The translations under genes and the position numbers were made by a program. A DNA stretch of 64,000 nt, taken from assembly GCA_963678705.1 (NCBI GenBank), contig CAVMBN010000096.1:1-64000 (forward strand). Reading direction: 5' to 3'. This DNA is from Panorpa germanica (Eukaryota > Arthropoda > Insecta > Mecoptera > Panorpidae). The number at the start of each line of letters is the position of its first letter. Position 1 is the first letter of the stretch. This document shows positions 10,101-22,332 of the stretch, one piece after another. Below the pieces are notes generated by a model. It was not told where the DNA came from and did no database searches. It saw only the letters and a list, made by a program, of their open reading frames with translations.

Positions 10101-13100
10101 CAGTTGTACCAACTGTGTCTTTTTTACCCAATAGTAGTAATGATGGAACTAAAAAAATAAAACTTTTAAAATATTAATACATTTCTGTTACTTTAAAATA
10201 GCTTAAGAGTGGGTGTTAACGTGACATTCTTTACAAAAAAATACATTTTTACATACAATTATATGGTTTAAAGTTATTAAATAGTTTTTTTTTTATTATA
10301 ACATGCACATTTGTTCACACAAGTGCTGCTATATATAATATGAAATTATAATTAATAATAACTTTTATATTTTTTGAACTTGCAGTTGTACTAACTGTGT
10401 TTTTTTTACACAAAAATTGTAGTGATTGAACTAAAAAAATAAAATTTTTTAAATATTAATGCATTTCTGTTACTTTAAAATACATTTAGATTGTGTGGTA
10501 AAGTGAAATTCAATACAAAAAAATAATTTTTTACATACAAATATATGGTTAAAAGTTATAAAATTTTGTTTTATTTTATCATGCACATTTGTATACACAA
10601 GTGCTGCTATATATAATATGATATTAAAATTATTATTAACATTTATATTTTTTGTTCTTGCAGTTGTACAAACTGTGTCTCTTTTACTCAAAAATAGTAA
10701 TGATGGAACTAAAAAAATAAAATTTTTAAAATAATAACACATTTCTGTTACTTTAAAATAGCTTAAGAGTGGGTGATTACGTGACATTCTATACAAAAAA
10801 ATACATTTTTACATACAAAGATATGGTTAAAAGTTATTAAATAGTTTTTTTTTTATTATAACATGCACATTTGTTTACACAAGTGCTGCTATATATAATA
10901 TGAAATTAAAACTATTATTAACTTTCATATTTTTTGAACTGGCAGTTGTTCTAACTGTGTCTCTTTTACACAAAAATTGTAGTGTTAAAACTAAAAAAAT
11001 AAATTTTTTTAAATATTAATACATTTCTGTTACTTTAAAATACATTTAGATTGTGTGGTAAAGTGAAATTCAATACAAAAAAATAAATTTTTACATACAA
11101 ATATATGGTTAAAAGTTATAAAATTTTGTTTTATTTTATCATGCACATTTGTAAACACAAGTGCTGCTATATATAATATAAAATTAAAATTATTATTAAC
11201 TTTTATATTTTTTGTACTTGCAGTTGTACCAATTGTGTCTCTTTTACTCAAAAATAGTAATAATGGAACAAAAAAATAAAATTTTGAAAATAATAACACT
11301 TTTTTGTTACTTTAAAATAGCTTAAGAGTGGGTGATTACGTGACATTCTATACAAAAAAATACATTTTTACATACAATTATATAGTTAAAAGTTATTAAA
11401 TAGTTTTTTTTTTATTATAACATGCACATTTGTTCACACAAGTGCTGCTATATATAATATGAAATTAAAATTATTATTAACTTTCATATTTTTTGAACTT
11501 GCAGTTGTTCTAACTGTGTCTCTTTTACACAAAAATTGTAGAGTTGGAACTAAAAAAATAAAAATTTAAAAATATTAATACATTTCTGTTACTTTAAAAT
11601 ACATTTAGCTTGTGTGGTAAAGTGAAATTCAATACAAAAAAATAAATTTTTACATACAAATATATGGTTAAAAGTTATAAAATTTTGTTTTATTTTATCA
11701 TGCACATTTGTATACACAAGTGCTGCTATATATAATATGAAATTAAAATTATTATTATTTTTTATATTTTTTGTACTTGCAGTTGTACAAACTGTGTCTT
11801 TTTTACTCAAAAATAGTAATGATGGAACTAAAAAAATAAAATTTTTAAAATAATAACGCATTTCTGTTACTTTAAAATAGCTTAAGAGAAGGTGATTACG
11901 TGACATTCTACACAAAAAAATACATTTGTACATACAATTATATGGTTAAAAGTTATTAAATAGTTTTTTTTTTTATTATAACATGCACATTTGTTCACAC
12001 AAGTGCTGCTATATATAATATGAAATTAAAATTAATAATAACATTTATATTTTTTGAACTTGCAGTTGTACTAACTGTGTCTCTTTTACACAAAAATTGT
12101 AGTGATGAAACTAAAAAAATAAAAATTTTAAAATATTTATACATTTCTGTTACTTTAAAATACATTTAGATTGTGTGGTAAAGTGAAATTCAATACAAAA
12201 AAATAAATTTTTACATACAAATATATGGTTAAAAGTTATAAAATTTTGTTTTATTTTATCATGCACAATTATATACACAAGTGCTGCTATATATAATATG
12301 AAATTAAAATTAATAATAACTTTTATATTTTTTGAACTTGCAGTTGTACTAACTGTGTCTCTTTTACACAAAAATTGTAGTAATGGAACTAAAAAAATAA
12401 AAATTTTGAAATATTAATACATTTTTGTTACTTTAAAATACATTTAGACTGTGTGGTAAAGTGAAATTTAATACAAAAAAATAAATTTTTACATACAAAT
12501 ATATGGTTAAAAGATATTAAATAGTTTTTTTTTATTATAACATGCACATTTGTTCACACAAGTGCTGCTATATATAATATGAAATTAAAATTATTATTAA
12601 CTTTTATATTTTTTATACTTGCAGTTGTACCAACTGTGTCTTTTTTACCCAATAGTAGTAATGATGGAACTAAAAAAATAAAACTTTTAAAATAATAATA
12701 CATTTCTGTTACTTTAAAATAGCTTAAGAGTGGGTGTTAACGTGACATTCTTTACAAAAAAATACATTTTTACATACAATTATATGGTTAAAAGTTATTA
12801 AATAGTTTTTTTTTATTATAACATGCACATTTGTTCACACAAGTGCTGCTATATATAATATGAAATTAAAATTATTAATAACTTTCATATTTTTTGAACT
12901 TGCAGTTGTTCTAACTGTGTCTCTTTTACACAAAAATTGTAGTGTTGGAACTAAAAAAATAATTTTTTTTAAATATTAATACATTTCTGTTACTTTAAAA
13001 TACATTTAGATTGTGTGGTAAAGTGAAATTCAATACAAAAAAATAAATTTTTACATACAAATATATGGTTAAAAGTTATAAAATTTTGTTTTATTTTATC

Positions 13101-16100
13101 ATGCACATTTGTAAGCACAAGTGCTGCTATATATAATATAAAATTAAAATTATTATTAACTTTTATATTTTTTGTACTTGCAGTTGTACCAATTGTGTCT
13201 CTTTTACTCAAAAATAGTAATAATGGAACAAAAAAATAAAATTTTTAAAATAATAACACATTTCTTTTACTTAAAAATAGCTTAAGAGTGGGTGATTACG
13301 TGACATTCTATACAAAAAAATACATTTTTACATACAATTATATGGTTAAAAGTTATTAAATAGTTTTTTTTTTATTATAACATGCACATTTGTTTACACA
13401 AGTGCTGCTATATATAATATGAAATTTAAATTATTATTAACTTTCATATTTTTTGAACTTGCAGTTGTTCTAACTGTGTCTTTTTTACACAAAAATTGTA
13501 GTGATGGAACTAAAAAAATAAAAATTTTAAAATATTTATACATTTCTGTTACTTTAAAATACATTTAGATTGTGTGGTAAAGTGAAATTCAATACAAAAA
13601 AATAATTTTTTACATACAAATTTATGGTTAAAAGTTATAAAATTTTGTTTTATTTTATCATGCACATTTGTATACACAAGTGCTGCTATATATAATATGA
13701 TATTAAAATTATTATTACCTTTTATATTTTTTGTTCTTGCAGTTGTACAAACTGTGTCTCTTTTACTCAAAAATAGTAATGATGGAACTAAAAAAATAAA
13801 ATTTTTAAAATAATAACACATTTCTGTTACTTTAAAATACCTTAAGAGTGGGTGATAACGTGACATTCTATACAAAAAAATACATTTTTACATACAATTA
13901 TATGGTTAAAAGTTATTAAATAGTTTTTTTTTATTATAACATGCACATTTGTTTACACAAGTGCTGCTATATATAATATGAAATTAAAATTAATAATAAC
14001 TTTTATATTTTTTGAACTTGCAGTTGTACTAACTGTGTCTCTTTTACTCAAAAATAGTAATGATGGAACTAAAAAAATAAAATTTTTAAAATAATAACAC
14101 ATTTCTGTTACTTTAAAATAGCTTAAGAGTGGGTGATTACGTGACATTCTATACAAAAAAATACATTTTTACATACAATTATATGGTTAAAAGTTATTAA
14201 ATAGTTTTTTTTTTATTATAACATGCACATTTGTTCACACAAGTGCTGCTATATATAATATGAAATTAAAACTATTAATAACTTTCATATTTTTTGAACT
14301 TGCAGTTGTTCTAACTGTGTCTCTTTTACACAAAAATTGTAGTGTTGGAACTAAAAAAATAATTTTTTTTAAATATTAATACATTTCTGTTACTTTAAAA
14401 TACATTTAGATTGTGTGGTAAAGTGAAATTCAATACAAAAAAATAAATTTTTACATACAAATATATGGTTAAAAGTTATAAAATTTTGTTTTATTTTATC
14501 ATGCACATTTGTAAACACAAGTGCTGCTATATATAATATAAAATTAAAATTATTATTAACTTTTATATTTTTTGTACTTGCAGTTGTACCAATTGTGTCT
14601 CTTTTACTCAAAAATAGTAATAATGGAACAAAAAAATAAAATTTTTAAAATAATAACACATTTCTTTTACTTAAAAATAGCTTAAGAGTGGGTGATTACG
14701 TGACATTCTATACAAAAAAATACATTTTTACATACAATTATATGGTTAAAAGTTATTAAATAGTTTTTTTTTTATTATAACATGCACATTTGTTTACACA
14801 AGTGCTGCTATATATAATATGAAATTTTAATTATTATTAACTTTCATATTTTTTGAACTTGCAGTTGTTCTAACTGTGTCTTTTTTACACAAAAATTGTA
14901 GTGATGGAACTAAAAAAATAAAAATTTTAAAATATTTATACATTTCTGTTACTTTAAAATACATTTAGATTGTGCGGTAAAGTGAAATTCAATACAAAAA
15001 AATAAATTTTTACATACAAATATATGGTTAAAAGTTATAAAATTTTGTTTTATTTTATCATGCACATTTGTATACACAAGTGCTGCTATATATAATATGA
15101 AATTAAAATTATTATTAACTTTTATATTTTTTGTACTTGCAGTTGTACAAACTGTGTCTTTTTTACTCAAAAATAGTAATGATGGAACTAAAAAAAGAAA
15201 ATTTTTAAAATAATAACACATTTCTGTTACTTTAAAATAACTTAAGAGTAGGTGATAATGTGACATTCTATACAGAAAAATCCATTTTTACATACAATTA
15301 TATGGTTAAAAGTTATTAAATAGTTTTTTTTTATTATAACATGCACATTTGTTTACACAAGTGCTGCTATATATAATATGAAATTAAAATTATTATTAAC
15401 TTTTATAATTTTTATACTTGCAGTTGTACCAACTGTGTCTTTTTTACTTAAAAGCAGTAATGATGGAACTAAAAAAATAAAAATTTTAAAATATTAATAC
15501 ATTTCTGTTACTCTAAAATAGCTTAAGAGTTGGTGTTAACGTGACATTCTTTACAAAAAAATAAATTTTTACAAACAATTATATGGTTAAAAGTTATTAA
15601 ATGGTTTTTTTTTTATTATAACATACACTTTTGTTCACACAAGTGCTGCTATATATATTATGAAATTAAAATTAGTAATAACTTTTATATTTTTTTGAAC
15701 TTGCAGTTGTACTAACTGTGTCTCTTTTACACAGAAATTGTAGTGATGGAACTAAAAAAATAAAAATTTTAAAATATTAATACATTTCTGTTACTTTAAA
15801 ATACATTTAGATTGTGTGGTAAAGTGAAATTCAATACAAAAAAATAAATTTTTACATACAAATATATAGTTAAAAGTTATAAAATTTTGTTTTATTTTAT
15901 CATGCACATTTGTATACACAAGTGCTGCTATATATAATATAAAATTAAAATTATTATTAACTTTTATATTTTTTGTACTTGCAGTTGTACCAATTGTGTC
16001 TCTTTTACTCAAAAATAGTAATGATGGAAATAAAAAAATAAAATTTTTAAAATAATAACACATTTTTGTTATTTTAAAATAGCTTAAGAGTGGGTGATTA

Positions 16101-16783
16101 CGTGAAATTCTATACAAAAATATACATTTTTACATACAATTATATGGTTAAAAGTTATTAAATAGTTTTTTTTTTATTATAACATGCACATTTGTTCACA
16201 CAAGTGCTGCTATATATAATATAAAATTAAAATTATTATTGACTTTCATATTTTTTGAACTTGCAGTTGTTCTAACTGTGTCTCTTTTACACAAAAATTG
16301 TAGTGTTGGAACTAAAAAAATAAAAATTTTAAAATAATAATACATTTCTGTTACTTTAAAATACATTTAGATTGTGTGGTAAAGTGAAATTCAATACAAA
16401 AAAATAAATTTTTACATACAAATATATGGTTAAAAGTTATAAAATTTTGTTTTATTTTATCATGCACATTTGTATACACAAGTGCTGCTATATATAATAT
16501 GAAATTAAAATTATTATTAACTTTTATATTTTTTGTACTTGCAGTTGTACAAACTGTGTCTTTTTTACTCAAAAATAGTAATGATGGAACTAAAAAAATA
16601 AAATTTTTAAAATAATAACGCATTTCTGTTACTTTAAAATAGCTTAAGAGAAGGTGATTACGTGACATTCTATACAAAAAAATACATTTTTACATACAAT
16701 TATATGGTTAAAAGTTATTAAATAGTTTTTTTTTTTATTATAACATGCACATTTGTTCACACAAGTGCTGCTATATATAATAT
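7111..16783. repeat. Satellite array, segment 1 (~34 monomers)
   Basis: Head-to-tail monomers of about 280 bp start at TTTCTGTTACTTTAAAATAC. Each has the landmarks CACAAGTGCTGC, TATATATAAT, ACTTGCAGTTGT, GGAACTAAAAAAATAAA and TTTCTGTTACTTTAAAATA. Class A and class B monomers are intermixed. The left part looks more heterogeneous and has fewer long duplications than the interior, as expected near the edge of an array. A local offset of exactly 1,400 bp (five monomers) relates about 12.95-13.65 kb to 14.35-15.05 kb. Confidence 0.97.
14390..16783. repeat. 9-monomer duplication, left copy
   Basis: This stretch matches 20084-22474 at an offset of 5,693-5,694 bp. Subtracting the 3,172 bp contributed by the LTR element and its target duplication gives a unit of about 2,522 bp, or nine monomers. 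The sequence to the right of the LTR element (19952 onward) continues the match at 22475 onward. The LTR element therefore split one copy of an existing duplication. Confidence 0.85.
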
Positions 16784-17467
16784 TGTTACGGATTTGCGGG
16801 CGTCTGAACAGACAAAAATTATAGTCATGAAATAACAGCTGGAATTAGCCGAAAAAGGTTGCGCATCCCTGCACAAATATCTAGACGTTTCGATAACGAG
16901 GCTGTTTACTAGTTGGCACATAACTTATACGCGTGTGTGTTCCTGGAAATGAACGTAAACAACTGCACTTCTGTTATTGTTTACTAGTGAACGTTCTAGA
17001 ACCAAATACTACGCGTATGGAATGGAACGTCATAGAAATAGTCGGAAGGTCAAACAGCGTATTTGGATAATTATAGGAATATTCTAGAAAGTCAAAAGTG
17101 TCGAGACCAGGGGAATTGTACCGCGTAAACCGCTAATATAAAAGGAGCAAAGCATAGCGTCACGAGTGAGTCTGCAAACAGGAGTCAGTGGGAGTCAGTC
17201 TGCAAACAAGAGAGTCCGCAAATAATAGTCAGTAATGAATAATAAAGTGAAATATTAAACAGTAATAATTATAAAATAGTTGTTAATTGTTGTAATTGTT
17301 TTTGTGTTAATAAATAAAGTTTTATAAAAGTGTAAATCCTTCTTCTCATTTTAATTGTGGCTATTCATTAATTAATAAGTTACAACGCGACTAAATAGTG
17401 TAAACAATTGCTTCCGCTCGGCAATCAACTAAAAAGAACCCCGTCGTCGCTAAGTAAAATTGTAACA
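16784..17467 (+). repeat. 5' LTR
   Basis: This 684-bp LTR begins TGTTAC and ends GTAACA, a perfect 6-bp inverted pair. It contains a TATAAAAGG promoter-like box at 17137-17145 and overlapping AATAAA signals at about 17309-17318. The transcript start would be expected about 30 bp after the TATA box and the poly(A) site just after the AATAAA cluster, giving the usual U3-R-U5 order. Confidence 0.93.
17137..17145 (+). promoter_or_regulatory. LTR TATA box
   Basis: TATAAAAGG lies in U3 about 170 bp before the AATAAA cluster. The same box is in the 3' LTR at the equivalent position. Confidence 0.6.
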
Positions 17468-17486
17468 TTTGGTGACAGCTGTGGGA
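17468..17486 (+). promoter_or_regulatory. Candidate primer binding site
   Basis: The sequence immediately after the 5' LTR, TTTGGTGACAGCTGTGGG, is where the tRNA primer pairs in LTR elements. I could not assign the tRNA by eye. Confidence 0.45.
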
Positions 17487-17750
17487 TAGCCACAGTTACG
17501 ACCGCTACAGAGAGAATTTCAAGAAGAAAAACAGGAAAGTCTGAAACTACGTTTCCGAAGAGACTTCCAGAAACTTCTAGTCGGGATTTGCAGCAAGAAG
17601 GATTTTCAGAAGAGGAAGGTTCGAGAAAAACGGTAATATTAATTTCAAAAACTCAAGAGAATTCCAGAACCTTCCAGAAAGTTCTAGAGTCACCCAGAAA
17701 CTTCTAGAAAATAATTTTATAACAATTTACAACACAACACGCAACAAAAA

Positions 17751-18497
17751 ATGGAGGAATTATTAAAAGAGCTTAAAGCGATGAGAGAAGAACAAAATGC
17801 TGATTTGAAAGCGATGAAAGAAGAGATATTCGAGAAAATTCAAGAACAGGCCGAAAAGTCTAGAAGACAAATGATTGAAAAATTTCAAGAGCACGCTGAA
17901 CAATTAAGAACAAAAATGTGCGAGAAGTTTAATGCGTCCCAAATGCAGTTGCAAGCTGTCGAAGAAGCTTGCCGAGGATCCAGAAAGGAATTAGAAACGC
18001 GTATAAATAAAACGGAAGATAATGTGACACAAAGTCTCCAATCAGTGACAATACAAGAGATGGTGGAGACAAAAATTGAAGAAAAAGAAAAACGCGTTGA
18101 AATCGTCCAAAAGAACAGTAAGCAAGCTGCAGAAGAAAATTCAGCGGACCTAGTGACTGACATCGAACGACTAGTGAACCGTGCTGCAGGTAAAGCCCCC
18201 AGATTTTTCACGAACGCAGTACGAGAACGCAGATTAAAAGGGGCCATATTCTTTACGAAGCTAATCAACATTAATGAAGTCATAAAACAAGTGTCTGAAG
18301 TGAACTACGCATGTAGCGCCTTCATTGCATTCTACTCCCTACAAGCTACTCCGGCCATGAACAAACAACAGAATCTGGATCAAGAAAATGAAAACATAAG
18401 CCGTCGTAATTTAGGAAGAGGAAGAGGAGTTCAATGGCCTTACGACAGGGGCAGAAAATCTACTGCGAATGGCGCAACTTCCCTCAACACTAACTAA
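17751..18497 (+). CDS. gag: Gag-like protein of the LTR element
   Basis: This 248-residue frame begins MEELLKELKAMREEQNADLK. The first ~125 residues are rich in K, E and Q with heptad-like spacing and are probably coiled coil. A central segment follows with moderately hydrophobic stretches (GAIFFTKLININEVI near 165; NYACSAFIAFYSL near 184). The tail is basic (RRNLGRGRGVQWPYDRGRKS, about 218-237) and could bind nucleic acid. No CCHC zinc knuckle is visible. Similar coiled-coil Gags occur in insect Ty3/gypsy elements. The start is the first ATG after the leader, with AACAAAAA before it. It is the only sizeable frame inside the element. It belongs to a non-autonomous fossil-type copy. Confidence 0.65.
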   Translation: MEELLKELKAMREEQNADLKAMKEEIFEKIQEQAEKSRRQMIEKFQEHAEQLRTKMCEKFNASQMQLQAVEEACRGSRKELETRINKTEDNVTQSLQSVTIQEMVETKIEEKEKRVEIVQKNSKQAAEENSADLVTDIERLVNRAAGKAPRFFTNAVRERRLKGAIFFTKLININEVIKQVSEVNYACSAFIAFYSLQATPAMNKQQNLDQENENISRRNLGRGRGVQWPYDRGRKSTANGATSLNTN

Positions 18498-18512
18498 CAA
18501 TAGAAGGGAATA

Positions 18513-18734
18513 GGTCCAAGAAGGTGAAGACCTAAAAAGCTCCCTCGTAGGTCCAAACAGGTGAAGACCGGAAAAGCTCCCTCGTGGGTCCAAGCAGGTG
18601 AAGACCTAAAAAGCTCCCTCGTGGGTCCAAACAGGTGAAGACCTAAAAAGCTCCCTCGTGGGTCCAAACAGGTGAAGACCTAAAAAGCTCCCTCATAGGT
18701 CCAAACAGGTGAAGACCTAAAAAGCTCCCTAGTG
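18513..18734. repeat. 37-bp minisatellite, six units
   Basis: Units start GGTCCAA at 18513, 18550, 18587, 18624, 18661 and 18698, exactly 37 bp apart. Each carries AGGTGAAGACC and AAAAGCTCCCTC. The unit length is not a multiple of three and the block follows the gag stop, so it is noncoding. It fills the space where pol would lie in a full element. Confidence 0.93.
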
Positions 18735-19254
18735 GATTTAATCAGGTGAACATTTATGGACACATGCAATCCTACAGAAGATACGGCAGAAGTTGTACTA
18801 GCCCCGGTGTAAAAAAGTACATTAGTGAAACGAAGATGTCACATACACTGTGAGAACACCTTCCGAAGAGTACTGCGAAACAATGGCGCAAGAACTAGAA
18901 GAAGTCCACCCGTTTTCGTAAGAACGCCGTGAGCTATGGATCGCTACGTAAAGCGTTACGATTGTGGAAAACTAAGTCAGCGCTGTTGCAAAGGTGATGC
19001 AGTATGGCTTAATTATCGTAAGGAAAATAGAAGACGAAGCACTAAGCTGTAAGCCGAAAAGGAAGGACCGTATTTGAAATTAGCCATAAGTTTGGGACGT
19101 GATCTACAACGTGCAGAGGTCAGCCCGAGGGAAATGCATCAACGTTCACCGAGACTGGCGCGATAATGAAGGAAGATGAAAAATGCTCCGGATTGGGAAC
19201 CAGCCGATTCAGCCGCCCGAAGAAAATTATTAGCACTCGGGACGAGCGCTTTTT
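18735..19254 (+). pseudogene. Remnant resembling the end of gypsy pol (integrase tail)
   Basis: No long frame is present. Short translated words such as GDAVWL and KEGPY, near 18990-19070, recall the C-terminal integrase module (GPY/F-like) of Ty3/gypsy pol. Their position directly before the polypurine tract is where the end of pol should be. This is a recognisable but broken relic; the call is based on a few motifs. Confidence 0.4.
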
Positions 19255-19267
19255 AAGAGGGGGAAAG
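19255..19267 (+). promoter_or_regulatory. Polypurine tract
   Basis: AAGAGGGGGAAAG directly abuts the 3' LTR. This is the expected priming site for plus-strand DNA synthesis in LTR elements. Confidence 0.8.
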
Positions 19268-19951
19268 TGTTACGGATTTGCGGGCGTCTGAACAGACAAA
19301 AATTATAGTCATGAAATAACAGCTGGAATTAGCCGAAAAAGGTTGCGCATCCCTGCACAAATATCTAGACGTTTCGATAACGAGGCTGTTTACTAGTTGG
19401 CACATAACTTATACGCGTGTGTGTTCCTGGAAATGAACGTAAACAACTGCACTTCTGTTATTGTTTACTAGTGAACGTTCTAGAACCAAATACTACGCGT
19501 ATGGAATGGAACGTCATAGAAATAGTCGGAAGGTCAAACAGCGTATTTGGATAATTATAGGAATATTCTAGAAAGTCAAAAGTGTCGAGACCAGGGGAAT
19601 TGTACCGCGTAAACCGCTAATATAAAAGGAGCAAAGCATAGCGTCACGAGTGAGTCTGCAAACAGGAGTCAGTGGGAGTCAGTCTGCAAACAAGAGAGTC
19701 CGCAAATAATAGTCAGTAATGAATAATAAAGTGAAATATTAAACAGTAATAATTATAAAATAGTTGTTAATTGTTGTAATTGTTTTTGTGTTAATAAATA
19801 AAGTTTTATAAAAGTGTAAATCCTTCTTCTCATTTTAATTGTGGCTATTCATTAATTAATAAGTTACAACGCGACTAAATAGTGTAAACAATTGCTTCCG
19901 CTCGGCAATCAACTAAAAAGAACCCCGTCGTCGCTAAGTAAAATTGTAACA
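19268..19951 (+). repeat. 3' LTR
   Basis: This LTR has the same length (684 bp) as the 5' LTR, and I could find no base differences when reading the two side by side. It is followed by the ATAT target duplication and then satellite sequence in phase with the left flank. Confidence 0.93.
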
Positions 19952-22156
19952 ATATGAAATTAAAATTAATAATAACATTTATATTTTTTGAACTTGCAGT
20001 TGTACTAACTGTGTCTCTTTTACACAAAAATTGTAGTGATGGAACTAAAAAAAAAAAAATTTTAAAATATTTATACATTTCTGTTACTTTAAAATACATT
20101 CAGATTGTGTGGTAAAGTGAAATTCTATACAAAAAAATAAATTTTTACTTACAAATATATGGTTAAAAGTTATAAAATTTTGTTTTATTTTATCATGCAC
20201 ATTTGTAAACACAAGTGCTGCTATATATAATATAAAATTAAAATTATTATTAACTTTTATATTTTTTGTACTTGCAGTTGTACCAATTGTGTCTCTTTTA
20301 CTCAAAAATAGTAATAATGGAACAAAAAAATAAAATTTTTAAAATAATAACACATTTCTTTTACTTAAAAATAGCTTAAGAGTGGGTGATTACGTGACAT
20401 TCTATACAAAAAAATACATTTTTACATACAATTATATGGTTAAAAGTTATTAAATAGTTTTTTTTTTATTATAACATGCACATTTGTTTACACAAGTGCT
20501 GCTATATATAATATGAAATTTAAATTATTATTAACTTTCATATTTTTTGAACTTGCAGTTGTTCTAACTGTGTCTTTTTTACACAAAAATTGTAGTGATG
20601 GAACTAAAAAAATAAAAATTTTAAAATATTTATACATTTCTGTTACTTTAAAATACATTTAGATTGTGCGGTAAAGTGAAATTCAATACAAAAAAATAAA
20701 TTTTTACATACAAATATATGGTTAAAAGTTATAAAATTTTGTTTTATTTTATCATGCACATTTGTATACACAAGTGCTGCTATATATAATATGAAATTAA
20801 AATTATTATTAACTTTTATATTTTTTGTACTTGCAGTTGTACAAACTGTGTCTTTTTTACTCAAAAATAGTAATGATGGAACTAAAAAAAGAAAATTTTT
20901 AAAATAATAACACATTTCTGTTACTTTAAAATAACTTAAGAGTAGGTGATAATTTGACATTCTATACAGAAAAATCCATTTTTACATACAATTATATGGT
21001 TAAAAGTTATTAAATAGTTTTTTTTTATTATAACATGCACATTTGTTTACACAAGTGCTGCTATATATAATATGAAATTAAAATTATTATTAACTTTTAT
21101 AATTTTTATACTTGCAGTTGTACCAACTGTGTCTTTTTTACTTAAAAGCAGTAATGATGGAACTAAAAAAATTAAAATTTTAAAATATTAATACATTTCT
21201 GTTACTCTAAAATAGCTTAAGAGTTGGTGTTAACGTGACATTCTTTACAAAAAAATAAATTTTTACAAACAATTATATGGTTAAAAGTTATTAAATGGTT
21301 TTTTTTTTATTATAACATACACTTTTGTTCACACAAGTGCTGCTATATATATTATGAAATTAAAATTAGTAATAACTTTTATATTTTTTGAACTTGCAGT
21401 TGTACTAACTGTGTCTCTTTTACACAAAAATTGTAGTGATGGAATTAAAAAAATAAAAATTTTAAAATATTAATACATTTCTGTTACTTTAAAATACATT
21501 TAGATTGTGTGGTAAAGTGAAATTCAATACAAAAAAATAAATTTTTACATACAAATATATAGTTAAAAGTTATAAAATTTTGTTTTATTTTATCATGCAC
21601 ATTTGTATACACAAGTGCTGCTATATATAATATAAAATTAAAATTATTATTAACTTTTATATTTTTTGTACTTGCAGTTGTACCAATTGTGTCTCTTTTA
21701 CTCAAAAATAGTAATGATGGAACTAAAAAAATAAAATTTTTAAAATAATAACACATTTTTGTTACTTTAAAATAGCTTAAGAGTGGGTGATTACGTGACA
21801 TTCTATACAAAAATATACATTTTTACATACAATTATATGGTTAAAAGTTATTAAATAGTTTTTTTTTTATTATAACATGCACATTTGTTCACACAAGTGC
21901 TGCTATATATAATATAAAATTAAAATTATTATTGACTTTCATATTTTTTGAACTTGCAGTTGTTCTAACTGTGTCTCTTTTACACAAAAATTGTAGTGTT
22001 GGAACTAAAAAAATAAAAATTTTAAAATAATAATACATTTCTGTTACTTTAAAATACATTTAGATTGTGTGGTAAAGTGAAATTCAATACAAAAAAATAA
22101 ATTTTTACATACAAATATATGGTTAAAAGTTATAAAATTTTGTTTTATTTTATCAT

Positions 22157-22178
22157 GCACATTTGTATACACAAGTGC
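22157..22178. promoter_or_regulatory. Class A palindrome, candidate protein-binding box
   Basis: A 22-bp near-palindrome runs GCAC...TTGTATACACAA...GTGC, with 18 of 22 positions symmetric and a perfect TGTATACA core. It is present in most class A monomers. In class B the centre is TTGTTCACACAA and the symmetry is lost. A function is inferred only from symmetry and class restriction. Confidence 0.35.
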
Positions 22179-22191
22179 TGCTATATATAAT

Positions 22192-22308
22192 ATGAAATTA
22201 AAATTATTATTAACTTTTATATTTTTTGTACTTGCAGTTGTACAAACTGTGTCTTTTTTACTCAAAAATAGTAATGATGGAACTAAAAAAATAAAATTTT
22301 TAAAATAA
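22192..22308 (+). other. Representative class A small frame, secreted-peptide-like
   Basis: An ATG 1 bp after TATATATAA opens 38 codons. The N-terminus MKLKLLLTFIFFVLAVV is followed by QTVS, which fits a signal peptide with a plausible cut after TVS. The tail FLLKNSNDGTKKIKFLK is lysine-rich. An AATAAA (22290-22295) lies inside the end of the frame. The frame recurs in many class A monomers, but others lack the ATG or are disrupted. The TATA motif is too close to the ATG to drive it from the same monomer, so any transcript would start further upstream. AT-rich satellite DNA can yield such hydrophobic frames by chance. I do not claim this is a gene. Confidence 0.2.
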
Positions 22309-22332
22309 TAACGCATTTCTGTTACTTTAAAA

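Larger units (their letters stand above)
16784..19951 (+). mobile_element. Compact Ty3/gypsy-type LTR retrotransposon
   Basis: The element is 3,168 bp with two 684-bp LTRs, a gag frame, an internal 37-bp minisatellite, a remnant resembling the end of pol and a polypurine tract. ATAT (16780-16783 and 19952-19955) flanks it as a 4-bp target duplication, which fits Ty3/gypsy. The LTRs look identical throughout, so the insertion is young. No protease, reverse transcriptase or RNase H region is present, so it is not autonomous and would have depended on a relative for mobility. It sits inside the satellite between a TATA-like motif and the following GAAATTAAAATT. Confidence 0.9.
22055..22332. repeat. 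Representative class A monomer
   Basis: This 278-bp unit starts TACATTTAGATTGTGTGGTAA. It has the interrupted tract ATTTTGTTTTATTTTATCATG and the GTATAC-centred palindrome (22157-22178). These are followed by TATATATAA (22182-22190) and an ATG at 22192 opening a 38-codon frame. Subtypes include ATAAAATTA at the ATG position with CCAATTGTGTCTC downstream (for example 24750-24840). Confidence 0.85.

Noticed and set aside
17408-17707. 99-codon plus frame overlapping the end of the 5' LTR and the leader
   Set aside because: It crosses the LTR end and the candidate primer binding site and has no recognisable domain; an untranslated leader is the simpler reading.
17885-18283. 132-codon minus frame
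   Set aside because: It lies wholly antisense to the gag frame and has no independent support.
18411-18593. 60-codon minus frame in the minisatellite
   Set aside because: It is made of the 37-bp repeat and the antisense of the gag tail.
22157-22178. CENP-B box
   Set aside because: The palindrome does not match the NTTCG....A..CGGG pattern; only the idea of a class-specific binding box is kept.
22182-22190. TATATATAA as a true core promoter for the adjacent ATG
   Set aside because: A TATA box acts about 30 bp upstream of the start of transcription, which would place the transcript start inside the frame.
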